A stretch of DNA of 64,000 nt, taken from NCBI GenBank assembly GCA_050249955.1, contig JBFWPN010000004.1:1-64000 (forward strand), in the 5' to 3' direction. The stretch comes from CAVVIG01 sp050249955. Lineage in GTDB: Bacteria; Acidobacteriota; Vicinamibacteria; Vicinamibacterales; CAVVIG01. The translations under genes and the position numbers were made by a program. The notes under the pieces are model-generated. The model was not told where the DNA came from, made no database searches, and saw only the letters and a list, made by a program, of their open reading frames with translations. This document shows, in pieces, positions 1 to 7,365 of the stretch. The first letter of the stretch is position 1, and each line of letters opens with the position of its first letter.

Positions 1-2940
1 GTGGCGGGCCTGCTGGCCCTGCCCACCCTGGCGCATGCGCAGAGTGCGATCACGGGTATCGTGCGCGATACCTCGGGAGCCGTGCTCCCGGGCGTGACGG
101 TCGAGGCCGCCAGCCCTGCACTGATTGAGAAGACGAGGGCGGTCACCACCGACGGCGAGGGGCGGTACAACATCATCGACCTCCGTCCCGGTGTCTACAG
201 CGTGACCTTCTCGCTCGAAGGTTTCAGCACGGTCAAGCGTGACGGCGTCGAACTGCCGGCCGGGTTCACGGCGACCATTAACGGCGACATGAAGGTCGGC
301 TCGCTGGAAGAGACCATCACGGTTTCCGGCCAGTCCCCTGTTGTCGACACCTCGACCGCCGTGCAGCAGCAGGTGCTGTCGCGCGCCGTCCTCGACGCGG
401 TGCCGACCGGCCGGTCGGTCCCCACCCTGGGAGCCATGCTGACTGGTGCGCGCCTGGCGCTGCCCGACGTGGGCGGTACCTCCGGCATGCAGAACCGCGA
501 CCTCACCGTGCACGGCTCGGACGGCCGCGACACCACCTTCATGGTGGACGGCATGATCCTGAACGGCCTCGAGGGTGACGGCTCGGTCCAGAGCTACTTC
601 AACGACGCCATGTTCGAGGAGGTCAGCTACCAGACCAGCGCGATCAACGCCGAAACCTCGGCGGGTGGCGTGCGCGCCAACATGATCCCGAAGGACGGCG
701 GCAACCAGTTCAAGGGCACCGGCTTCTTCTCGGCCGGCAACAAGAGCTTCCAGTCGGACAACACGGCTGACGCCAAGCGCCAGGGCCTGGCGGCGGGCGA
801 CGCCCTCAACAAGGTGTGGGACGTCAACCTGTCGCAGGGCGGCCCGATCCGCAAGGACAAGCTCTGGTTCTTCAGCTCGTTCCGCGACTGGGGCGTGTAC
901 CAGTACATCGCCAACAGCTTCTTCCGCTACGGCGACAAGGCCGGTGAGCAGACCATCGACGATGCGCGCATCACGAGCGGCATGGTCCGCCTGACGACCC
1001 GCTTCGGCGAGAAGCACAAGGTGGCCGGCTACCTGGACCGCATCCGGAAGTTCCGCGGCCACGAGAACTCGGCCCCGGCGGGCTACGCCATTGCCGGTGA
1101 AGCCACCGACATCCGCGCCCCGAAGCAGTACTACACGAGCGAGATCAAGTACACCGGCACGCTCACGAGCCGGCTCCTCGTCGAGGGCGGCTTTGCCATC
1201 AACAACGAGAGCTACGATCTGACGCCGCTCAACCTGGACTCGGTGCCGCCGCTCGAGCAGGGTGGTAGCACGCCGACCAACGCGCTCTTCATCCCGAAGC
1301 GCGACGTCACGCTGCAGACCGCGTTCGACTCCTACGATGGCGGCATCTACTACCGCGAGCCGATCCGCAAGACGCTGGTGGGCTCGGTGTCGTATGTCAC
1401 CGGTTCGCACAACATCAAGGTGGGTATCCAGCAGGGCTTCGGCTACTTCTGGCGCCAGCGCCGCATGGCGGCCGACCTGGTCCAGCTCTATCGCAACGGC
1501 GCGCCCTCGCAGGTGATCATCTACAACACCCCGCAGAGCAGCCAGAGCAACATGGATCAGGACCAGGGCATCTACGTCCAGGATCAGTGGACCATCGGCC
1601 GCGTGACCATCAGCCCGGGTGTCCGCTTCGAGCACTTCGTGGGCTCGATCGAGGGCCGCTCGGTGAACGGCGGCCGCTTCGTGCCGTCGCGCACGTTCGA
1701 GAACGTGTCCAACGTGCCGAACTGGCGCAACGTGGCGCCCCGCGTCGGCTTCGCGTGGGACGTGGCCGGTGACGGCAAGACCGCGGTCAAGGCCGGCTGG
1801 GGCCGGTACGTCCGCGCCTACGGCACGGGCTTCGCCGACACCTACGACCCGAACTTCTTCACCTCGGCCACGCTCAGCTGGACCGACCTGAACGCCGACA
1901 ACATCGCGCAGGGCGCGCTCAGCTACGCGGCCAACGGCACCCGCTCCGCCTGCGTCTACCGGACGGCCGGCTGCGAGATCGACTTCTCGACCCTGTCGTC
2001 GACCTTCGGCACCAAGCCGCAGCAGACCTTCGATCCGGACATCAAGCGCCCCTACCAGCACGAGATGAACGCGAGCGTGCAGCGCGAGATCATCCCCGGC
2101 ACCTCGGTGACGTTCTCGTTCAAGCGCCGCGACTACAAGAACCTCATCTGGTCGGACAACACGCTGGTGAACCCGTCCGATTACACGAAGTACACCGTGG
2201 CGAACCCGCTCGACACGTCGAAGACGGTGGACGTCTACAACCTGAACCCGGCAAAGGCCACCGCCTTCAGCGCTCTGGACCAGAACTCGGACAACCGCCG
2301 CTACTACAACGGCTACGACATCAGCTTCCAGAGCCGCATGAAGGGGCTGAACGTCTTCGGCGGTTACAGCGCGGGTCACACGATCTCCATCACCTGCCAG
2401 ACGGAGGATCCGAACAACCTCAACTACTGCGACCAGAGCCAGCAGGACATCCCGATGTACAGCCAGTTCAAGCTGAACGGCTCGTACACGCTGCCCTGGA
2501 ACCTGCAGTTCGCGGCCACCTTCCAGAGCTACAACGGCGATGCCCGCAATGGCACCTACGACGGCTCGATCCCGGCGACCAGCATGGTCGACCCGTCGCT
2601 CCGCGTGATCTGGAACATGTCGCGCGCCGACTTCCTGGCGGCCACCGCCCGCGCCGGCTACAACAACGGCGCCGGCGTGCCGCTCACGCAGTCGTCGGTC
2701 AACGTGCAGCTGATCGCCCCGGGCACGAAGCTCCTGGGCCGCCAGAACCAGGCCGACCTTCGCCTGAAGCGCGTGTTCCAGCTGGGCCGGCTGCAGCTCG
2801 AAGCGCAGGCTGACGCCTACAACGCCTTCAACTCGGGTGTCGTCCTGTCGCGCGTCCAGACCTACGGCGCGCGTCTCGACGTTCCCGCCACGATCCTCCA
2901 GGGCCGCCTGTTCCGCTTCGGCATCCAGGCGCGCTGGTAG
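1..2940 (+). CDS. TonB-dependent receptor with carboxypeptidase-regulatory domain (5' partial)
   Basis: Outer-membrane receptor of the Oar/SusC-like class, expected to take up a ligand with TonB energy. The visible protein is 979 residues. It opens with the end of a signal peptide (LALPTLAHAQS), so the true start probably lies before base 1 and the GTG at base 1 is likely internal. Residues ~15-100 form a carboxypeptidase-regulatory (Ig-like) domain (ITGIVRDTSGAVLPGVTV), followed by the usual SLEETITVSGQSPVVDT linker, a plug region (~115-240) and a long beta-barrel of aromatic strands. The C-terminus ends in RFGIQARW; a terminal aromatic residue is typical of BAM substrates. No neighbour indicates the ligand. 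Family is confident, substrate unknown. Confidence 0.9.
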   Translation: MAGLLALPTLAHAQSAITGIVRDTSGAVLPGVTVEAASPALIEKTRAVTTDGEGRYNIIDLRPGVYSVTFSLEGFSTVKRDGVELPAGFTATINGDMKVGSLEETITVSGQSPVVDTSTAVQQQVLSRAVLDAVPTGRSVPTLGAMLTGARLALPDVGGTSGMQNRDLTVHGSDGRDTTFMVDGMILNGLEGDGSVQSYFNDAMFEEVSYQTSAINAETSAGGVRANMIPKDGGNQFKGTGFFSAGNKSFQSDNTADAKRQGLAAGDALNKVWDVNLSQGGPIRKDKLWFFSSFRDWGVYQYIANSFFRYGDKAGEQTIDDARITSGMVRLTTRFGEKHKVAGYLDRIRKFRGHENSAPAGYAIAGEATDIRAPKQYYTSEIKYTGTLTSRLLVEGGFAINNESYDLTPLNLDSVPPLEQGGSTPTNALFIPKRDVTLQTAFDSYDGGIYYREPIRKTLVGSVSYVTGSHNIKVGIQQGFGYFWRQRRMAADLVQLYRNGAPSQVIIYNTPQSSQSNMDQDQGIYVQDQWTIGRVTISPGVRFEHFVGSIEGRSVNGGRFVPSRTFENVSNVPNWRNVAPRVGFAWDVAGDGKTAVKAGWGRYVRAYGTGFADTYDPNFFTSATLSWTDLNADNIAQGALSYAANGTRSACVYRTAGCEIDFSTLSSTFGTKPQQTFDPDIKRPYQHEMNASVQREIIPGTSVTFSFKRRDYKNLIWSDNTLVNPSDYTKYTVANPLDTSKTVDVYNLNPAKATAFSALDQNSDNRRYYNGYDISFQSRMKGLNVFGGYSAGHTISITCQTEDPNNLNYCDQSQQDIPMYSQFKLNGSYTLPWNLQFAATFQSYNGDARNGTYDGSIPATSMVDPSLRVIWNMSRADFLAATARAGYNNGAGVPLTQSSVNVQLIAPGTKLLGRQNQADLRLKRVFQLGRLQLEAQADAYNAFNSGVVLSRVQTYGARLDVPATILQGRLFRFGIQARW

Positions 2941-2952
2941 GGACGTTCCGGA

Positions 2953-2999
2953 GTCAGAACCTAGAAGTCAGAACTGAGTCTGAGATCTGAGTTCTGCAA
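2953..2999. repeat. Degenerate heptanucleotide array
   Basis: Seven-base units run in phase: gtcagaa, cctagaa, gtcagaa, ctgagtc, tgagatc, tgagttc. The second half is largely the inverse of the first (cagaact at 2969-2975 versus agttctg at 2990-2996), so a short hairpin is possible. It lies just after a stop codon and before a strong terminator. Related arrays occur near 9.05 and 27.0 kb. Confidence 0.6.
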
Positions 3000-3001
3000 T
3001 G

Positions 3002-3041
3002 AAAAGGGCGGCTTGGGGATTCCCCGAGCCGCCCTTTTTTT
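3002..3041. terminator. Bidirectional intrinsic terminator
   Basis: A long stem (3006-3018 with 3022-3034, containing one G-T wobble) closes on a 3-nt loop and is followed by seven T (3035-3041). On the other strand the 3002-3005 A run supplies TTTT. It separates the convergent receptor gene (+) and LytTR regulator gene (-), so it can serve both. Confidence 0.88.
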
Positions 3042-3052
3042 ATGGCCGACTG

Positions 3053-3080
3053 GCGATTGGCAATGAGTGCTGAGCAATTC
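3053..3080. repeat. Short heptad array overlapping a stop codon
   Basis: Four 7-base units in phase, gcgattg, gcaatga, gtgctga, gcaattc, run into the stop codon of the LytTR regulator gene. They match the style of the array at 9045-9100 (gattgct/gcaatca units). Detected by eye, so the boundaries are approximate. Confidence 0.45.
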
Positions 3081-3849
3081 AGATCGGCTTGCCCAGCCTC
3101 GCCTGGATGGCATCGCGGTAGCCGCGGCTCAGGGTGAGGCGGGTGCCGTTCCGCAGCAGCACGACGTACTCGCCGTTGAACGACGACTGCATCTCCTGGA
3201 TGCGATCGACGTTCACGATCGTCGAGCGGTGGATGCGCATGAACTGCTGCGGGTCGAGCTGCGATTCCAGGTGGCTCATCGTGTCGCGCACCAGGTATTC
3301 CTGCGGACCGACGTGCATGCGCACGTAGTTGCCGGCGGCGTCGCACCAGTCGATGTCGGCCGTGCGTACGAAGTGGATGCGCCCCCCGGATTTCACCATC
3401 AGCCGGCTGCGCCGGCCGGTCTCGCCGTCCGCTGCCGGCCGCGTGGAGGGCACGGTGCCGCCGTCGACCGATCGCCGCTTGGCCAGGTGCTCGCGCGCGT
3501 GGCCGAGCGCGGCCCGGAAGCGGTCCGAGCTGAACGGCTTGAGCAGGTAGTCCAGCGCGTGAACCTCGAAGGCCCGCAGCGCGTACTGGTCGTAGGCGGT
3601 CACGAAGACCACCGCCGGCATGCCGTGCGTCTGGATGGTGCGCGCCAGCTCCATGCCGGTGATCTCCGGCATCTGGATGTCGAGGAACAGGAGATCGAGG
3701 TTGCCCTGCTCGATGGCAGCCCGGGCCTCTTCACCCGTGGCGCACTCGCGCACCACCTCGATGTCCTCCTCCCCCTTGAGCAGCGACACCACCCGCGCCC
3801 TGGCAATCGGTTCATCGTCGGCGACCAGCGTGCGGATCTTCTGATTCAT
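3079..3849 (-). CDS. LytTR-family response regulator
   Basis: Cytoplasmic two-component response regulator of 256 residues. A receiver domain occupies ~5-120: acidic pair in VADDEP, phospho-acceptor Asp in LLFLDIQMPE, and TAYDQYAL with a conserved KPF switch lysine. A LytTR DNA-binding domain occupies ~150-250 (VKSGGRIHFVRTADIDWCDA, then MRIHRSTIVNVDRI). The ATG at 3849 overlaps the kinase stop in an ATGA arrangement, so the two are translationally coupled and are presumably partners. LytTR proteins bind spaced direct repeats upstream of targets. No target site was identified here. Confidence 0.93.
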   Translation of the reverse strand: MNQKIRTLVADDEPIARARVVSLLKGEEDIEVVRECATGEEARAAIEQGNLDLLFLDIQMPEITGMELARTIQTHGMPAVVFVTAYDQYALRAFEVHALDYLLKPFSSDRFRAALGHAREHLAKRRSVDGGTVPSTRPAADGETGRRSRLMVKSGGRIHFVRTADIDWCDAAGNYVRMHVGPQEYLVRDTMSHLESQLDPQQFMRIHRSTIVNVDRIQEMQSSFNGEYVVLLRNGTRLTLSRGYRDAIQARLGKPI

Positions 3850-4961
3850 GCAGCACCTGCCTCGAGCGGTTGGGCCAGGCTCCCGTCGACGGTGAAGGGG
3901 ATGGCCACGGTCACGCAGAATCCGTTGTCGTTCGAGAAGACGAAGGCGTGGTCGGCTCCATAGAGGTGCTCGAGCCGTGCACGCGTGTTCGACAGCCCCA
4001 CGCCCTTGTTCATCAGCGAGAGATAGGACGGGGCCACGCCGTCGCCGTTGTCGGCGATCCGCAGCACGAGGCGGCCGCCCTCGCGGCTGGCGTGGATGTC
4101 GATCCGTCCCGGCCGCGGGTGCGGGGCAATGCCGTGGCGCACGGCGTTTTCGACGAGCGGCTGCAGCAGGAAGTTCGGCACCTGCGCCGCGAGCGTCTCC
4201 GGGTCGACCTGCATCGAGACCCGGAGGCGCGCGCCGAACCGGACCTGCTCGATGTCCACGTACTTCTGCAGCATCTCCAGCTCGTCCTTCAGCGGCACCT
4301 CCTGCACGTTCGACGAGTCGAGCGCCATGCGGAGCAGATCGCCCAGGCGATCCATCATCCGGTCGGCCGCCTCGACGTCGGTCCGCATCAGCCCCGAGAT
4401 GGCGTTCAGCGTGTTGAACAGGAAGTGCGGCTGGAGCTGCCGCTGCAGCGACTGCAGCTGCGCCTCGACGAGCCGCGTCTCCAGGTGCGCGCTGTCCAGC
4501 GCGCGCCGCTCGGACTCGCGCCGGTACTCGAGCGCATGCGCGATGCCCACGAGGAACAGGTAGGTCATCAGTACCCAGTCGAGCTGGGTGAGGTACTCCA
4601 CGCGCGCCGCGAACAGCCAGCCCCGCGCCGGTCGATGCTGCTGCATCAGGAGGACGCGGGTGCCGAGCATTGCCGACGAATGGAGGACTGAGTAGACGAG
4701 GGCGCCGGGAATGTGGACTGCGAAGGGCTGCCAGCCCTGCCCGTTCGCGAACTGGTAGCGCGTCGCCAGCCGCATGATCAGCGGCGCGAGCAGCGCCGGC
4801 ACGTACCAGTAGACCAGGTTCAGGACGAGGAGATGGCCCACCATCTGGACGTCCTGCTCGCCGGCGCTGACCGAGAGCAGGTACGACTGCAGCGTGGACG
4901 ACAGACCGAACGCGGTCGCGAGGCCGAAGAGCAGCGGCAGCGACAGCCGGTGCGCGCGCAT
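3846..4961 (-). CDS. LytS-type sensor histidine kinase (His_kinase/HATPase_c)
   Basis: Membrane sensor kinase of 371 residues. About four transmembrane helices fill ~1-145, followed by a short coiled region. The PF06580 phospho-acceptor motif is LQPHFLFNTLNAISGL, and the HATPase domain shows the N box PLVENAVRHGI and G boxes ADNGDGV and NKGVGLSNTRARLEH. There is no periplasmic sensor domain, so it probably senses through the membrane segment. It is first in a two-gene operon with the LytTR regulator. The ATG at 4961 sits only five bases after a plausible -10 box, so the message may be leaderless. Confidence 0.92.
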   Translation of the reverse strand: MRAHRLSLPLLFGLATAFGLSSTLQSYLLSVSAGEQDVQMVGHLLVLNLVYWYVPALLAPLIMRLATRYQFANGQGWQPFAVHIPGALVYSVLHSSAMLGTRVLLMQQHRPARGWLFAARVEYLTQLDWVLMTYLFLVGIAHALEYRRESERRALDSAHLETRLVEAQLQSLQRQLQPHFLFNTLNAISGLMRTDVEAADRMMDRLGDLLRMALDSSNVQEVPLKDELEMLQKYVDIEQVRFGARLRVSMQVDPETLAAQVPNFLLQPLVENAVRHGIAPHPRPGRIDIHASREGGRLVLRIADNGDGVAPSYLSLMNKGVGLSNTRARLEHLYGADHAFVFSNDNGFCVTVAIPFTVDGSLAQPLEAGAA

Positions 4962-5272
4962 ACAGCACTATCGACGCCAACTGCGTAGCCGGTCAAGACG
5001 TCCGTCACTGCAATCCTGTGCGCCGTGGCGCTTCGTCCCAGCCCGACCGCGACTCGTCACAGCCAACGCCCCTGCGGTCCGGCCCTCCCCCTACCGACAC
5101 CAGCGGCGCCCGCGAGGGACGCTCCGCGCCGGCGCCCCCCCCTGGGCTGCGGCCTGCGCGTCTACGCGCGCGTCTGCCCGCACGCGACTCGTCTCGCCCG
5201 ACCGCGCTTCATCCCATTCCTGTTGTGACGACTCGTGGCCCACCCGAACATGCGTGGCCAGGAGCCAACGCC
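4962..5272. other. Divergent intergenic region without a gene
   Basis: Region between the minus-strand LytS gene and the plus-strand HExxH protein. It contains the candidate LytS promoter at its left end and an AGGAG ribosome-binding site (about 5260) at its right end. The C-rich middle gives open frames in several phases, but none shows recognisable protein character. No RNA gene was seen. Confidence 0.6.
4967..4996 (-). promoter_or_regulatory. Candidate sigma70 promoter for the LytS/LytTR operon
   Basis: Read on the minus strand: TTGACC (4996-4991), an 18-bp spacer, then GATAGT (4972-4967). The predicted transcription start falls at or within a few bases of the ATG at 4961 and there is no Shine-Dalgarno sequence between them. 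Only the sequence match supports it. Confidence 0.4.
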
Positions 5273-5881
5273 ATGCTTGCCGCTGCCCTGCTTGCCGCCC
5301 TGACTGTTGCCGCGAGTCCAGACCTCACACGCCCCCGCCTGCACCTGGACGCACGCGTGGAACCGGGCGTGGGCCTGGATGCGGCCGACCTTGCGGCCGT
5401 TGCCGACCACGCGGCCCGGATCTGGGCGCCGCTCGTCGATCTCACGGCCAGCCTGCCAGGCGCGCCCAGGGCCGCCGGCGCCGTGGACCGGATCTCGCTC
5501 CTGCTCACCAATCGCCTGCTGGACGCACGGCACGGAAGCCTGGGCTGGATCGAGTTCGTGGACGGGGAACCGAGGCGGGAGATGACGGTGTCGGTTGCGG
5601 CGGTGGCGCGGTTGGCGTCAGCCGGCACCTGGCATGGCCGCGCGCTGGCGACGATGCCGCCGGCCGCGACGAGGACGTTCATGCAGAAGGCGCTCGGGCG
5701 GGCCGTGGCGCACGAAGTCGGGCACTACCTGCTGCGGAGCACCACCCACGACGGGAGCGGGCTGATGCGCGCCGCCTTCACGGTGGACGACATCATGGAC
5801 GGGCGGCCGGCACTGGGGCCAGCCGCCCGCGCCTACGCGAAACGATTCAGCGGGGAAGGGGAGGTTGCCGAGCGCCGCTGA
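5273..5881 (+). CDS. Small exported HExxH putative metalloprotease
   Basis: A 202-residue protein with a short signal peptide (MLAAALLAALTVAAS). The zinc motif is AHEVGHYLL, with His147, Glu148 and His151. A further His159 and GSGLM (Met165) after it recall the third ligand and Met-turn of metzincin-like peptidases, although the spacing is not the canonical HExxHxxGxxH. The ATG at 5273 is chosen over upstream starts because it follows a good ribosome-binding site and begins the signal peptide. It is likely periplasmic or secreted. The substrate is unknown, and the protease role is inferred from the motif only. Confidence 0.7.
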   Translation: MLAAALLAALTVAASPDLTRPRLHLDARVEPGVGLDAADLAAVADHAARIWAPLVDLTASLPGAPRAAGAVDRISLLLTNRLLDARHGSLGWIEFVDGEPRREMTVSVAAVARLASAGTWHGRALATMPPAATRTFMQKALGRAVAHEVGHYLLRSTTHDGSGLMRAAFTVDDIMDGRPALGPAARAYAKRFSGEGEVAERR

Positions 5882-5888
5882 CGCGGGC

Positions 5889-7226
5889 TCAGCCCTCCTT
5901 CTTGGTGCCCGGCAGCAGCGGGAGCGCCGACTCACCCCCGGCGAGCAGCCCCGTCTTGACGTAGGTGAGCAGCTTGTCGCGCGTGTCGGTGATGTCGAGA
6001 TTCCGCATCGTGAGCTGGCCGATGCGGTCCTGCGGCGTGAAGAACGCCTCGCCCTTCTCCATCGTCAGGCGCTCGGGCTTGTACGTGAGATTCGGGCTGG
6101 TCGTATCGAGGATGGAGTAGTCGTTGCCGCGGCGCAGTTCCACCGTGACCTCTCCGGTGACCGCACGGGCCACCCAGCGCTGCGCCGTCTCGCGCAGCAT
6201 CATCGCCTGCGGATCGTACCAGCGGCCCTGGTACAGCAGCCGGCCGAGCCTGCGGCCCGATTCGCGGTACTGCTCGATGGTGTCCTCGTTGTGGATGCCG
6301 GTGACCAGGCGCTCGTAGGCGAGGAACAGCAGCGCCATGCCTGGTGCCTCGTAGATCCCCCGGCTCTTCGCCTCGATGATGCGGTTCTCGATCTGGTCGC
6401 TCATCCCGAGGCCGTGGCGTCCGCCAATGGCATTCGCCTCCAGCATCAGCTGCACGCTGTCGTCGAAGGTGGTGCCGTTCAGCGCCACCGGCTGCCCTTC
6501 CTCGAAGCGGACCGTCACGGTCTCCGCGTTCACCGCGACCTCGTCGCGCCAGAACGCGACGCCCATGATCGGGGCGACGATCTTCATCCCCTTGTTCAGG
6601 AACTCGAGGTCCTTGGCTTCGTGGGTGGCGCCGAGGATGTTCGAGTCGGTCGAGTAGGCCTTCTCGACGCTCATCTTGTACTGGAAGCCGCTGCGGATCA
6701 TGTACTCCGACATCTCGGTGCGGCCACCGAGTTCGTCGATGAACTGCTGATCGAGCCAGGGCTTGTAGATCTTCAGGTTCGGGTTCGCGAGCAGGCCGTA
6801 GCGGTAGAACCGCTCGATGTCGTTCCCCTTGAACGTGCTCCCGTCACCCCACACGTTCACGTCGTCTTCCTTCATGGCGACGACGAGCATGGTGCCGGTG
6901 ACGGCACGGCCGATGGGGGTGGTGTTGAAGTAGGTGACGCCCCCGGTGGAGATGTGGAAGGCGCCTGCCTGGATGGCGGCAATGCCCTCGGCGACCAGCT
7001 GCTGGCGGCAGTCGATGAGGCGCGCCTGCTCGGCGCCGTACAGCAGCGCGCGGCGCGGAATGTCGTCGTAATCGGTTTCGTCGGGCTGACCCAGGTTTGC
7101 GGTGTATGCGTACGGGATCGCCCCCTTCTCGCGCATCCAGTGCAGGGCGGCGCTGGTGTCCAGCCCGCCGGAGAAGGCGATGCCGACCTTGTCGCCCGTG
7201 GGAACTCGTTGGAGGATGATGGCCAT
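5889..7226 (-). CDS. argG: Argininosuccinate synthase
   Basis: Catalyses ATP-dependent condensation of citrulline and aspartate in arginine biosynthesis. The 445 residues match the long E. coli-type ArgG rather than the ~400-residue type. The N-terminal PP-loop is clear (KVGIAFSGGLDTSAALHW), followed by aspartate/citrulline-site segments (TGTMLVVAMKEDDVNVWGDG and STDSNILGATHEAKDLE). It is a single gene, with no other arg genes in the window. The ATG at 7226 gives the normal N-terminus. A 17-bp inverted repeat lies 13 bases upstream. Confidence 0.97.
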   Translation of the reverse strand: MAIILQRVPTGDKVGIAFSGGLDTSAALHWMREKGAIPYAYTANLGQPDETDYDDIPRRALLYGAEQARLIDCRQQLVAEGIAAIQAGAFHISTGGVTYFNTTPIGRAVTGTMLVVAMKEDDVNVWGDGSTFKGNDIERFYRYGLLANPNLKIYKPWLDQQFIDELGGRTEMSEYMIRSGFQYKMSVEKAYSTDSNILGATHEAKDLEFLNKGMKIVAPIMGVAFWRDEVAVNAETVTVRFEEGQPVALNGTTFDDSVQLMLEANAIGGRHGLGMSDQIENRIIEAKSRGIYEAPGMALLFLAYERLVTGIHNEDTIEQYRESGRRLGRLLYQGRWYDPQAMMLRETAQRWVARAVTGEVTVELRRGNDYSILDTTSPNLTYKPERLTMEKGEAFFTPQDRIGQLTMRNLDITDTRDKLLTYVKTGLLAGGESALPLLPGTKKEG

Positions 7227-7238
7227 TACCCGAAATGA

Positions 7239-7255
7239 TACCCGCTCCACGGGTA
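7239..7255. promoter_or_regulatory. Inverted repeat upstream of argG
   Basis: TACCCG and CGGGTA arms flank a 5-base centre, just upstream of the argG start and facing the divergent amidohydrolase gene. It could be an operator or a 5'-leader hairpin. It does not look like a canonical ArgR box. Function is unproven. Confidence 0.35.
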
Positions 7256-7365
7256 CAGGTGTGTCGCTGCGGAGTTGGTGCTGACCTCCGGTGCAGAAAG
7301 GTGTACGGTTGGAGCGTGGAATCCTGAGCGCCGGTCCCTGGGTGCTTGGTTCAGTGAGGAGGCAT

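Noticed and set aside
3850..4980. Apparent continuation of the LytTR regulator frame into a 633-residue fusion
   Set aside because: The upstream part is out of frame with the true LytS kinase and reads as Arg/Ala-rich noise. The ATGA overlap shows two separate genes.
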